64,000 nucleotides of DNA from Thermothelomyces thermophilus ATCC 42464 (Eukaryota; Ascomycota; Sordariomycetes; Sordariales; Chaetomiaceae), in assembly GCF_000226095.1 (NCBI RefSeq), contig NC_016478.1:3400001-3464000 (forward strand), read 5' to 3'. This document shows, piece by piece, positions 1-11,382 of this stretch (its first letter is position 1; every line of letters begins with the position of its first letter). The notes below the pieces were generated by a model. That model made no database searches. It was not told where the DNA came from and saw only the letters and a program-made list of their open reading frames with translations. Both the position numbers and the translations under genes were made by a program.

Positions 1-321
1 TCCAGTCAAACGGACACGCGCATATCGTCTGCGGTCATTAGAACAAGAGAAAACATCTGGATTGTCGTTTTTGAGCAGATGGGATACAATGAGGAGTTCA
101 TAAAGGGGCTCGTGGGCGAGACGGAATATGCCAGGCTGGATGGCGACGTGGGCGAGCCGATCAAGGGCCATGGAAAGACATCTGACCTCGCGACTGTGAA
201 GGTCCATAAGAAAATCAAGATCCCCGAGGGGTTTGACCTGGGCGGGATATGGTGCAAGGCAGCCGACTTTTACGAGATGAGGATCTATGTTCCGGCGAAG
301 GAATACAAACACAAAGAATGA
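1..321 (+). CDS. 3' end of an unidentified protein gene (truncated by window edge)
   Basis: Frame 1 is open from the first base to a TGA at 319-321, giving at least 106 C-terminal residues. An in-frame ATG lies at 79, but the open frame upstream of it is protein-like and without stops, so the true start is probably outside the window. Codon use and GC content are ordinary, with no RIP damage, unlike the DNA after 1757. The tail is hydrophilic, with charged stretches and a KEYKHKE end; I see no membrane segment or signal peptide. I do not recognise the family. It converges on the minus-strand membrane protein gene, with 175 bp between the stops. Confidence 0.6.
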   Translation, partial: SSQTDTRISSAVIRTRENIWIVVFEQMGYNEEFIKGLVGETEYARLDGDVGEPIKGHGKTSDLATVKVHKKIKIPEGFDLGGIWCKAADFYEMRIYVPAKEYKHKE

Positions 322-496
322 CTTGTGAGGCTGCTTAATATTAATCAGGTAGGCACTTGTTCGAGTTCTGCTATAGTGCTTGATAAGCGGTTCAATGATT
401 TAATAACTATTAATCGTCTGGTAAAAGCAGATCATGCCATGACTTAATTTCTTATGCTGGGGTTTCAATAACTTTCTCCGTCCTATCTACGTGTAA
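322..496. other. Convergent intergenic spacer
   Basis: This holds the 3' untranslated regions of two convergent genes. It is moderately AT-rich, with no open frame of note and no recognisable terminator element beyond AT-rich stretches that could serve in polyadenylation. Confidence 0.5.
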
Positions 497-1604
497 TTAA
501 TAGCTAACTGACCCCATTTCGATTCGTTGCCTCGCCCTTGGAGCTATCGATATGAGTTGGTTATTATCATTATTACTCCCCCTGCCGTCCACCTTTCCCA
601 GTAAGAGGGAGCCGAGCTCGATAAGGGGGCCTATAAGCATCGTCATGGCCAAGACTTGTCCAAAGGTCCACTCGTCGAGCCCAGGACCCAGCGGATTTCT
701 TCTGATCATCAACTCAAGCATGACGGCGAGGTATATCGTGCCGGCCACGTAGCCGACCAGCTGGTACACGCTCGGCCTCTTCTTTGCTCCATCCTCATCC
801 CATCCTCCTCCTCCTCCGAAGAAGAAGTCGCGAAAGTCACGGCCGAATATCATGTCGACGCCCACGCACGTGACGAAGAGCAAGGAGCAGCCGAGACCAA
901 CCAGCAGGAAGGCAAGGGCGCCGACGAACAGCCAACGGAGAATGGGGTTGGTGGCCGAGATGTCGACGCCGAAGAGGACGTAGACGACGCGGCTATTGCA
1001 TTCGGGGCGGTCGCCAAAGGTCGGCGCCGTGGCGAAGACGTAGATGAGGTAGACGAGCGACCCGGTCGCCGCGAGCACGTAGAAGGCCAAGAAGGCGACG
1101 CGGCGGACGACGCCGGCGCGGTACCGCCCCACGGGGCGGGCCGAGAGGCCCACCATGGCGAGCAGGTTGAAGACGCACAGGGCGTGGAACAGGTCGAACG
1201 ACCGGCGGGCCGTGATGATGACGGTCGTCAGGAAGAAGGCGAGCCCCGTCACGCCCAGGGACGACTCGATGGCCGTGGAGAGCTCGGCCGAATTGAAGGT
1301 GAAGGCGCAGAGGTGGTTGGACAGGGTGAGGACGTAGAGTGAGACGCGGATCCGGGAGTGTGTTAATAAGAGGAAACGAATTAGGTATGTACAGTACCTA
1401 ATCCGGACCAGACTGAAGGAAGTAGTTTATCAGAGAGAAAGAGGAATTGAAAAGAAATCGGGAAAATAAAAGGGAAAGAAAAGGGAAAGGAAAAAAAAGA
1501 ATAAGAGAAAAAAAGAAAGGTTAAAGAAAGAAGAATCTTACCCCGACTCCAACTACATCGGGATTGGGCTCTATAAGACAGGCCTCGGTCGAGTGCGCTT
1601 CCAT
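497..1604 (-). CDS. Polytopic membrane protein, two exons, with a suspect splice acceptor
   Basis: Exon 2 (about 1351 down to 497) encodes about 284 residues with six clear hydrophobic spans: around AFFLTTVIITA, ALCVFNLLAMVGL, VAFLAFYVLAATG, LFVGALAFLLVGLG, QLVGYVAGTIYLAVM and MTMLIGPLIELGSLL. A seventh amphipathic span may lie near its start. It ends in a hydrophilic tail. Exon 2 has no ATG upstream. A short exon 1 at 1604-1542 starts with ATG, encodes 21 residues ending NPDVVGVG, and is followed by a GTAAG donor at 1541. Joining it to exon 2 at 1351 gives a smooth ...GVG-IRVSLYV... and a protein of about 305 residues. A TTAAC branch-like site lies 12-15 nt before the junction, but the acceptor reads GG instead of AG. 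The intron is purine-rich on the plus strand (CT-rich in the sense strand). I believe this is a fungal-specific membrane family without assigned function. Confidence 0.7.
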
Positions 1605-1756
1605 ATTATCGGTCGCCGGCGCCGGCGGGCTGACAGGAGTAATTAAGAGGTGCGGAGTGAGTCGCGGTGCTGCGCGCCAAACGTGCGGCGTTCTTCTGTT
1701 TGAGGCGAAAATCAATGGCTGACAAAGGCAATATATTAAGCATCGAGGTGTCCTGT
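1605..1756. other. Left remnant of a divergent promoter region; Copia target duplication at 1752-1756
   Basis: Host DNA upstream of the minus-strand membrane protein gene. Its last five bases, cctgt (1752-1756), recur at 60665-60669 just outside the right LTR of the Copia element. Before insertion, 1756 was therefore continuous with 60670, and this was part of a promoter region shared with the plus-strand gene at 61392. Confidence 0.7.
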
Positions 1757-1968
1757 TGCCGAACGCAGTGATGAGCTTCCTGGAGCGTTGAAAGCAGTGT
1801 CTGTAGTAGGTGGCTGTACAAAGGAAAGAGTGCCTTGTTAAACTATCTACAAAGGAGACAAAACGACTGATATTTATAGACAAAGGAGCTAGCCAGGGCG
1901 TTAAACAGCCTTATATAGCTATGGCAAACGCGTGGCTAATACGTTTAGAAGCTCTATAGCTTCCGACA
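1757..1968 (-). repeat. Copia 3' LTR (212 bp)
   Basis: It aligns end to end with 60453-60664 (also 212 bp) and with 62766-62976. On the plus strand it begins TGCCGAACG and ends CTTCCGACA. A near-perfect inverted repeat, gaagctctatagcttc, lies close to the end that is 5' in the element. It is less RIP-mutated than the DNA to its right. Confidence 0.9.
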
Positions 1969-1978
1969 TACCCCCTAG
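1969..1978 (-). other. Copia polypurine tract
   Basis: The minus strand reads CTAGGGGGTA directly before the LTR start TGTCGG. The same tract is next to the LTR at 62977. This is the expected plus-strand priming site and fixes the element's orientation. Confidence 0.8.
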
Positions 1979-2055
1979 TTAAACGTGGTAGTTATTTAAC
2001 TACGCTTTGTAGTAATACTGCTCTTGGTGTTATATCCTTTGTCGCTCTTACCTTG

Positions 2056-3039
2056 ATGGCTCCTTTAGGGGGCCTGCCTTCTGTATTTAGAAGTCTAAAA
2101 GAGTTAAGTATAGTAGAGCGATTCCTTTAAAGCTATAGATTAAATATAGCTATTATAACTATAGTAGTAATAGTATTACTAGTTTTAATTATAATAATAA
2201 TAATAGGATAATACCTTCTATGCTTAAATTAATAGATGACTTGTTAGGTATGCCTATTGTAAATATTATAACTACTAGGAGGTTAACTTAAAAGTGTAAA
2301 CGTATTAAAGCTTCTAGATTATAAGTTTTCCTATTGTCTCTACTAGTTTTGCTATTTTCTAGTGCTTTACTAGTCGTGTTAAGATCATTTAAGCTAACTA
2401 AATATAGTAATATTATAGCTAGTAAGCTTTATAAGGTGCCTTATAGAATGTATATATAGTTAGTTCTAGTAGGACGTTCTTTTGGCGAATGTTACGATTA
2501 TTCTAATGCTAGCTCTTACTACTATTATTATATCTATAGTTTTTATAAGTGTAAGAATATATATATTAATCGCCTATATATCTAATAACTCTTATAATAT
2601 TTATACTAACTATAATAATAGTCTTACTTCTTATATTAGGTTAGCGAAGGATTTAACGAAGGCTTTACTAGATAGAGCTAAGGCTTTTATAAGTCCCTAG
2701 ATCCTAAACCTCTAGTTCTTAGATCCTAAACCTCTACCTCTAATATATAGGCAAATCGCTAATAGTTATATATAAGATCTTAAGAAGTTATATATAGTTC
2801 TTTAGAATGACCTTAAATATATTAATATAGATAATATAAAGGAGTATAAGCTTAATAAGGCTAAACTCGTACGTTTTACAAAGATCGCCTACTCTATATA
2901 TAATATCTTTTATTAATTAGGTAAAATTAAGGAAGCTTATAATATTTACATTAGCGTATCTAATAACACGTTAGGTATTATATCGTTGCCTGGCTAGGAT
3001 AAAGGCAAGGGCAAGGCTATTAATCCCGGTGACGGCTAA
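2056..3039 (+). pseudogene. Antisense accessory gene of the Copia element (RIP-disabled)
   Basis: The plus-strand frame from ATG at 2056 (MAPLGGLPSVF...) stays in register to TAA at 3037, about 327 codons, interrupted only by TAG/TAA codons of the kind RIP makes from CAG, CAA and TGG. The best preserved part, from 2482, includes hydrophilic segments such as LGKIKEAYNIY and DKGKGKA near the end. It starts 88 bp beyond the 3' LTR and converges on the Copia pol gene, whose last codons lie near 3090. The second Copia at 62766 keeps the same first 14 codons with ATG changed to ATA. No known domain is recognised. The end is uncertain: TAA-TAG-TAG could be former glutamines, and the frame then continues to about 3111. 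Confidence 0.5.
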
Positions 3040-3088
3040 TAGTAGTAGATAGGGAGTATTAGGTAGTATTTTATTTGACGAATTTGAC

Positions 3089-5847
3089 TTATCTTCTACC
3101 CCCTAGTTATATAAGCCTATAACTAATATCTTAAAGATTAAAAAGAGCCCTTTAACGTTCGAAGGCTTATTAGCTAAGTCATTTAATAAGCCTATCTACT
3201 AATATCTAACTAGTTAGTAGATATATAGCTTTAAACGTTCCTTTTACCGCTTCCTAGCGTAACTATATATTATAGATATCTATATACTATAGGCAAATAT
3301 TAATACGTTTATTCTTAGCTATCACTGGTCAAATAGTTTGTTAATTATCGTAGTAGATATTCTAGGGTTCCCTAAGCTTAAGATCGATATCTATAAATAG
3401 CCTCTTAAGTGCTATAGCCTCTCTTGCTATAAGGGAGAGCATTAGAAGTTCTACTTTAGTACTTAACGTTATAATAGTATCCTAGCGCGATGCCTTCTAT
3501 ATTATAGGACCTCTAAATGGGAAAAAGATATATCCCTACGATAAATACCGTATATCTAGATTATCTATATATAAAGCGTCCTTAGTAATTACAAGCGTCG
3601 GACTTTCTAAAGCTCGCTTGCCTCTATACTAGATTAATAGGTAAGAGCTCCTAAATAAATATCTCACTACTTGCTATACCTCTAACAAGTAATCTAGTCT
3701 TAGGTTAGTTAGATGTTAAGAGAGTACTAAATAGGTATATACGACGTTTAGACGTAATATAACTATATAATATAGGATTAATCTAACGAGCTCCTAATAC
3801 TCTTTAATCTACGTACTAATAACACTCCCTTCGAACTTCTTAAGTTCTTTATAACTTAAAGGAGTTAGCTCGTACACGCTAGGTACGTCTAGCCTATATT
3901 TTCTTACTACCTTTCTAATATATTAATTATAGACTAATTATATCTTATATATAGGTCGGTCTCGAATTACCTTAATGCCAAGGAACTAACTAACATTACC
4001 TTACTTATAGACGTTATAGCGAGCTTTAATTCCTTCTATTATATACTTAGCTACTATAGCATTACTTTTATAGAAGAAGACTAAGAAGTCGTCGATATAG
4101 AAGATTAGGATAACTTATTTATTATAGCTTAAGAAGAGGTACTTCTCTTTGCCCGATAGTTCTATACCTAGATCTAATAGCATTTTATAGAACTCCTTAT
4201 ACTATAAGAGTAGCGAGTCTCTTAAGCTATATAGAGCTCTTTGTAACTCTATATATTTCCCTAGCTACTTAAATCCTTCTAGTAATTTGCAGATAACAGG
4301 ATCGTCTTCTAGTCGTTTAGCGTTAAGGAACGCTTACACTATATCGAACTACTTGACTTCTAAGTCAAAGTATATAGCGATCGCTATTATTATTCGGAAC
4401 GACTATATTACTAGAGTAGCTACATACGTACTTTCTACTAAGTTAATATCTTATAGATCTCCTTATATATAGATCCTTACCTTATATTTCTCTAAGAAAC
4501 TATCCTTATTAAACTTGTATGTAAAGACCTATTTTAACGGGATAGGTTGTACTTTTACCTACTTATATGGTACAATCTTCTACGTTTCCTTGCTCCCTAA
4601 GTTATATATCTCCTTACAAGCCGTGTCTTTGAACTATTGTCCTAACAGGTAGTTATATAGGTCTTGCTAATTAGTAGGAACGTAAGTAAGATCGTTAATA
4701 TACCAATACGGCTTATTTAGGGCTGCTCTAAGGTATATAGTATCCTTTTATTATATAGTAATAGCAAATACCATATATATTGTTCTTATGCTCTAGTCCT
4801 CTAGGTAAGCTTCCTATTAATTAGGTAGGTAAGTCGTATAGAACTATTACTAGAGTTCCTTAGTTATATAGATAAAGGAGTAGTAGTAATTAACCCTCTC
4901 CTTATTTTTTAGTCCTTTATTTAACTAGATAGGGTCCCTAGGCTTATAAGCCTTCTTCCTACCTCCACCTTTCCTTGTAAGAGGTTGCTAAATAGCTTTT
5001 CCTTTGCTCTTATATTCTAAAGAATATATTAGCTAATCCGGACTTCGCTTAACACTCTATTCCTCCTATTCTATGGTAAGGTATAATATATTAGTAATAC
5101 TATCCCTAGCTCCTAGCTCTTCTATCTACTTGTGATATATACTAGATTCTTCTATAGAAGGTATTCCTCCGTTAGATTCGATAGCTCCCCTGTTCTCCCT
5201 AGCGTCTAATTAGCTAGCTAGTAACTAAAAAGGCCCTAATTCAAACCCTCCTACTTCCTAGTAGACATCCCCTTTACTAGCTAGTATAAGGCAAGTTACT
5301 AAGGGCTTAGGTATATATTTAAGAGTCAAGAGTCCTCTAAAGCTCTCTATCTATTTAGTAAGTTCGTCTATTACTTACGTCTCTACTATAAGAGTCTCTA
5401 GAATTAATTACTTGCTTATAGGCTACGTATTAGAAAGCTCCCTTACCCCCGAGTCTTGACCCTATTAGAGAGGTTAGTCTACCGCTAGACTCTCTTACGA
5501 TAGAGGTGGCTAAGCCATTATAATAGAGTCTTCTACTAGTTACTAGGTCTATTATAACGCTTCCTAGACAAAATCGCTATCCTAGGAATCTTTGCTAAGA
5601 TCAAACTAATTAACTTCCTAGCTCGCTATTACTAGCGACGACTCTATTAGCTACTCTTTGCCCAGATAGTAGAAAGTCTTCTTATCAAAATAAACGTTAT
5701 AAGTTATAATAACCTTATTAAGCTTAGGTATCTAAATATAATAGATATTAGATATATAATATCCTATAAGATACCCTATTAGCCTATATAATAGTACCTT
5801 AAAGTCCTTCATATGCTACTTAGCTTCCCTATCCTTATAGAGGATAT
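3089..5847 (-). pseudogene. Copia pol, 3' part: integrase C-terminus, reverse transcriptase, RNase H (RIP-disabled)
   Basis: Minus-strand remnants of the polymerase. The RT active-site box reads VILIFYIDDFLVF at about 4082-4119, the YxDD form typical of Copia, with both aspartates intact. The last codons (about 3190-3089) read AFERxRALFNLxDI, matching the usual end of fungal Copia polyproteins, then stop near 3089. The 5' part of the same gene lies at 57785-60435, separated by the G2 insertion. Many TAG/TAA codons interrupt the frame; it cannot encode a product. Confidence 0.8.
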
Positions 5848-6300
5848 TAGACTAGGGCTAGAAGTCCTTAATATAACCAGAAGGACATAGGGTATAGTTT
5901 TGTTTTTCTAGTTCCGTAGAGCTTTATTATATATAATAGGTATAAATAGGGGGTACCTATCTAGGGGCTCCAGACAGAAAGACAAGGACAACAGATAGCT
6001 TTTAACACTCGTTTACTCTAATAGATTAAAGCGACAGGATGTAGTTCTTCTTTCTTTTATAAGTTAAAGTATCTTTTTCTATATAAGTAGACTCTTCTAT
6101 ATCTATCTATCTAAAAGGATATCGTTATCGCTACCTTCGCCCCTATCGTCATTACTATCTAGATAGTCAGACTTACCTACTATGACTACAAATATTTAGA
6201 TGCCCTAGACATTTTGAGCTAACGCTCTTCCCTATCTAACTAGACAGAGGTTTAGTTCTAAAGGTACTAAGTAGTACCTTAAAGGGTTAGCACTAGCTTA
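5848..6300 (+). repeat. G2(+) 5' LTR (453 bp)
   Basis: It starts TAGACTAGGG and ends ACTAGCTTA; the TA ends fit RIP-mutated TG...CA. It matches 57332-57780 in direct orientation, and 23501-23949 and 40243-40666 inverted. Internal DNA begins at 6301 with a T-rich then GGGGC stretch that also borders the LTR of the minus-strand copy. Confidence 0.85.
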
Positions 6301-9300
6301 TATTTTTTTAGGGGCTTAATTAGGGAAGAGCTTAGCTTTAAGTCTAAACTAGACTACTAGACTTTAAGTATAGTAAGATAGTAACGTTTATAATAGAGGA
6401 GCAAAGATATATATATAGAGGCATGTATAGTAAAACTGTTAGGAAAGCGAGAAGAGTAAATATAGGTGCCAAGAGATCGGTATATCTAGTAGTAGGCTAG
6501 GGAACTACTCTTGCCTTAATATAATAACACTACTAGTAAAGACGGCAGGAATCATAGGACGATAAGTTTAAAGGAGTTTAACGTCTATCTAGAGGGATAG
6601 AAACTCTAAAAAGCGGATTAGCAACGCTAGAACTATTCGGGATTCGAAAACGAGATTTTGGAATTATATAGGCATTGAAGGAGAGCTTTACGACTATCCT
6701 AGCCCTAGTTACCTTGGTATTAGCGCTTACTAGTAAGGGTATATCTATCTATATACTACTACTCTTTAGTAGTCTAGTATAGATTTATATTATTATTCCA
6801 AGAGTTCTGACTTTAGGGGTTAGAGCGTTATTATTATAGGGTATCCCTTATTAGAAGGTTTAGGAATAGCTTTACTAGATATACTCTAAAGGAGTAAAAG
6901 TAATAGACTAAGTTTACGTTTAATCTTACTAGTTATAGGAAGACTTAAAGAAAAGGAAGAAGGCTTTTTAGATTAATTACTTAGATAGAAGAGTTATCTT
7001 TAAGGAAGTTACCTAAATAGGAAGGTATAATTAAGGATAGTAACCTTAAGTATTACTTTTCTTATTAGTTTAGTAAATATCTTAATTAGAATTATTACTC
7101 TTAATACCTCTTATATCTAGGTATATTAAAACCTTATTAGGAAGGATACTATTAGAATTACCTTAATTACTAGAGTTTAGAAACCCTATTTTAGACTTAA
7201 AAGTTAAATATCGTATTTAAGTAGATATTATAATAGATAGACCTACTAAAGTTATTTAGGTTATTTCCTTTTACCAATAGATAAGGGATTACCTAGTCTC
7301 TTCTCTAGTTATAATGTTACTAAGTACCTTAAACGTTTTAAAAAGGCTTATAAGATCTTTAGTAGGGATAACGTTAATAAGATTTCCTACTTCGAGTAGT
7401 AGTATATAGATAACCTTTAGGAAATCCTTAACTAGTGGCTGAAGTTAAAGAAGAAAGACTAGGCTACTTTCGAAGCTACTATTAAGAAACGCTAGAAGTA
7501 GAACGACTCTCGCTAGGAAATCTCTACTTAGGAGTTAGAATATCTTCTAGATTCCTAGTACGTAGATTCGGCTAAGTCTATCTATAACTACCTAGAGTAT
7601 ATTAACGTCTTATTTACCTAAGTGCCAAAGAAGAAGAAAGCGGTCTATTAGTCGTTAGCTATCTGGAAGGTATAGGATAGATTTCCCCCTACTCTCTAGA
7701 CTAGTCTTTAGGTCTATAAGAAGGGTGACTTACAGGTTAATAATATAGAGTAAGAGGACTTCTGTAACTTTAAATAGGAGTATCTATATAAGGGAGTTAA
7801 CGCTAGGTTAGTATATTATAAGTTAGATCCGAAAGGAAGAGAAGTTAAACTATAGGTAAGCTAGGCTGTTAAGAAAAGTCCTTTGGCTTCCTAGGTATAG
7901 GAGAGTCCCTTGGGGTTATCTACCTAAAGAGATACTACCTTTAATAAGATCGTTAATAGGCTTGTGGACGCCTTATATAAACTTTAGATTAATAAGGGCA
8001 AAGTTAGCTATAAGTCCTTGGATAGGGGTAAGCATTCCTATAACCAGATAAATAACCTAAGTAATGACGAGATTAAGGAAATCCGGACCTACCTATTAGC
8101 TACTTAAGAGTCTTAGTAGAAGAAGAAGAGTAACGGATTCTAGCTAAGTTTGACCTTGACTATACCTTATAGCTATTATTACTGTAGTAACTAGATATAC
8201 TTTATCTATAGATATCTAGTTCTAGTAAAGGATATCTATAATAGTCTTATCTATTAGCTTAATTTTAAGTAGATCTTAGGTAAGAGAGATCTTAGTCTTT
8301 TAGAAAGCTAGTAAGTCGAAATCCTTAATAAGGATATAACTACTATAGCTAATTAGAAGACCTAGTAATATATTATTTATACTTATACCTCTCTTTAGTT
8401 AGATCTTCCTAGCTAGGAGCTATATTAACGGTTTATAGAGAGCTATTAAAAGGAATATAATTAGGAATACTATTTAGACCTAAATCTTATCATTAATAAG
8501 GCCTTCCTTTAATATATTAAAGGTTTATATCTATTAAAAGTAGTTATAACCTCCTTTAATTGTCTTACTAATATTAAAAGAGTTTTCCTAAAGTTAATTT
8601 ACAATTATACTAAGGCTAAGGAGATCAATTTCTAGATAGATCGTAAGTAAGGTAGATATACTCTTATCTAGTAGGTAAAACGGATAGCGTCTTAGATAGA
8701 TAACCCTATTTTTACCACTGACTATAAGGGCTTATTAATGGATATATTACGGTCTAACCAGATAGCGACGTAAGCTTTTAATACTATTAAGTCAGAGGTT
8801 AATGGTAAAGATATTTCTAATAAGAATAGTAATATAGTAACTATAGTATAGAGTATTACCTTTATAAAATGTTATTTTATAAAAATAGAGGATAAGCTAA
8901 TATAGGATCCTATCTAGTAAAAGGGGACTAATAAAGTAAAGATTATTTAATTATTAAAAAGGAATATAGAAGTAAGAGGAACTAACCTTCTAGCTATAAG
9001 CTAAAGGGTTATAGCTATTACTAAGAGGGCTATTAACTATATTAGTAAGGGAGCTCTTCCCCTAGCTAGATAGAAATAAACCGTTTACTTTAGGGAATTA
9101 GAGAAATCGACTAAGGAGAATATAGCCTATAACGTATTCTCTCTAGTTAGTAAGGCTCTTTAAGTAAAGACACTTACTATTAATAAGGTCTTAGGGATCT
9201 CCCTAGCGTTTAAGAACTTACTAATTATATTCCTTAAGCAGGATTATAAAAGTTCTTAGGAGGTAATTAAGTATAAGGGCTTAGCTATTCCTTTCCTCAT

Positions 9301-10810
9301 AAGCTAGCTTTATAAGTAAGAGGGAGAGCGCTATAAGAGGTTAAGATATACCTTAGCTATCTAGGTAGATAGAGTAACGTTAAGGGAGAAGAGTCTACGA
9401 TTACGGTTCTAGCATTTCTAGGGGTTACTAGTAATAGCTAGTAAGCCATTATAATAGATAGGTTCTAGAGCGACTACCTTATTAGATAGTAAGATTAGCT
9501 AGATTTAGAAGAAATCGAAATATCCTTCTAGGCTCCAATCTATACACTCTCCATTAGTTAAAAGATCTAGATAGGTATACTTATATAGATATATATATCA
9601 TTAACGCTCTATTATAACTTTAAGGATCCAAGAGGTAAGAAGGTACTTACTCTAATTAATATTAGATCTAAGTATAATATAATTACCTTTAGCCTAGTAT
9701 AGAGATACCGTCTCCCTATATAGATGATAATAGTAATTTCCTAAGGTCTTTATAATAGTGGGCTGTTTACTAGGGAAACAGTTAATATAATTATCCTAGG
9801 GGCTATCTCGATCCATAAGCATTTCTTTATTCTAGATGGAGATACTAATAGCTACTAAATCTTACTAGGTATATTATTTATCTATAATATAAGCCTAATG
9901 TTTAGCTATAAAGCTAGCTATCTAGTTATAGTAAATATTATTACTAGGAATAAATTAATTAAAGCGTTAGTTATCTTAGACATTATAGCTAAAATAACGT
10001 TTAAAAGAAAATATTAACTTATAGGGGACAAACTCTAGTGTCTGGTTATAATGACTACCGCTACCCCTATATTCGCTAACATCTAGGATGGTAAAATTCC
10101 ACTTAGATTTCTTAATAATTAGACTAGTAAAGCCATTTTTAATGTAATACTAAGGATTCCTTACTTACCTCTTATCGATATACTTACTAAAGTTTCGACA
10201 TTTTGTCTTACTAGATAAGATACTTTAAAATAGAGATACTAGGAAACGGTAGGCAAAATAGAGGAGTCCGGCTATCTAGATAGATAGAAAACGCTTAGAA
10301 AACTTATATTAGAGGTTAGAAAAGGGTTATAGGAGGTATAGATGTTTACTATACGAAAGTCTATAGCTAGAAAAGTTCACCCTATAAATACGGCTATTAG
10401 TGACAGTTTAGTACCTAATAGTAACCCTAACTAGTAGGAATAATGCCTAGGGGAAGCTATTAAAAAGATAAAGTTTAGGTTAGAGTAAGATAGCCTTATT
10501 ATATTACGGTTTTCGGACCTAGAGCCTAGGATACGGCTTATAGCTAAACGGCTTAATATATTACTTATATCTATAGGAAGCTTTCTATCTAACTAGGAGA
10601 AGGAACTCTTTATATAGGTCCTAAGGAACTAGAAGGCTACCCTAACGTAGGATTTCATTGAATATAGATAGATTTACCCTAATATTATTCTCCCTTAGAT
10701 TATCTAGACTATCCCTTATATAGTATAGTAATTAAAGAGTATCCCTATCCTAAAGCTATTAATACTAAAGGTTATTAACCTCTTAAAGTAGCGGATCTAG
10801 TATAGGATTA
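6301..10810 (+). pseudogene. G2(+) gag, protease and start of reverse transcriptase (RIP-disabled)
   Basis: First block of G2 coding DNA. The mirror sequence in the minus-strand copy lies at about 35740-40242. A protease-like segment near 9640-9990 corresponds, in the other copy, to an open stretch at 36765-36526 containing HKHFFILDRDTSNYQILLGI, the LGxP-like end of a retropepsin. Gag-like charged sequence with a degenerate zinc-knuckle-like stretch lies around 8150-8220. The block is cut by G1 copy E1 at 10810, just before the RT catalytic region. Stops are dense; no product is possible. Confidence 0.7.
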
Positions 10811-11256
10811 TATAACGAACCTAACTCAGACTTCTTCTAAAAGGGTTCAGACGAAGGTAGATTAAGCGGGACAAGTAGGCAGGTTGTCTAAGGGATTCGG
10901 TAAAGCCAAAGGGTTCACAACAACACTTAAGTTGTCTCTTACAGTAATTAGTAATGCTTGGTATAAGTACTGTAATTGTGATTGTTACCACTAGTGAACT
11001 CTTAGAGTCTACCTAACGAGTGACTAGCTAGCTATATATATATAATTGTCTGTCCCTCTTCAATAGTTATTACTAGTACCATTTCTCCTTTTACTCCGTG
11101 ATTCCGCGTTGTCGACGGTGATATATTATTATTACTAGTGAAGACCTTAGTCTTGGCGGTGATAATCTTCTGATTAGTCTGTCAAATGATTAGCTATTAG
11201 AATGTCCTATGTCCTAGCTATAGCCTGCTAGGCCGTCTATATACTTATCTATAACA
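10811..11256 (-). repeat. G1 E1 3' LTR (446 bp, alpha type)
   Basis: It begins TATAAC (from TGTAAC) and ends ATAACA on the plus strand. About the first 230 bp, up to a tatatatata stretch, resembles all other G1 LTRs. The rest, which is U3 in element orientation, is unrelated to the beta-type LTRs. Confidence 0.85.
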
Positions 11257-11382
11257 TAATGCCCTTCCTTTAAGGCTTTTATCCCAAAAGCCCTCTTAGG
11301 CCGTTTTAAATAGTGCTAATACCCTTCGCTTATAAATACTATATTCTTCCTATTTCTACATTATAGTCCCTATATTAATAAA

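Noticed and set aside
656-1342. Long plus-strand open frame (228 codons) opposite the membrane protein gene
   Set aside because: Low-complexity Glu/Asp/Arg/Gly translation caused by GC-rich codons of the real minus-strand gene, which has clear membrane spans.
1521-1883. 120-codon minus-strand frame covering exon 1 and the Copia LTR
   Set aside because: Only the part from the ATG at 1604 down to 1542 fits the gene. The rest is LTR sequence; a similar peptide (NISRFVSF) appears in the second LTR at 62766 simply because the LTR is repeated.
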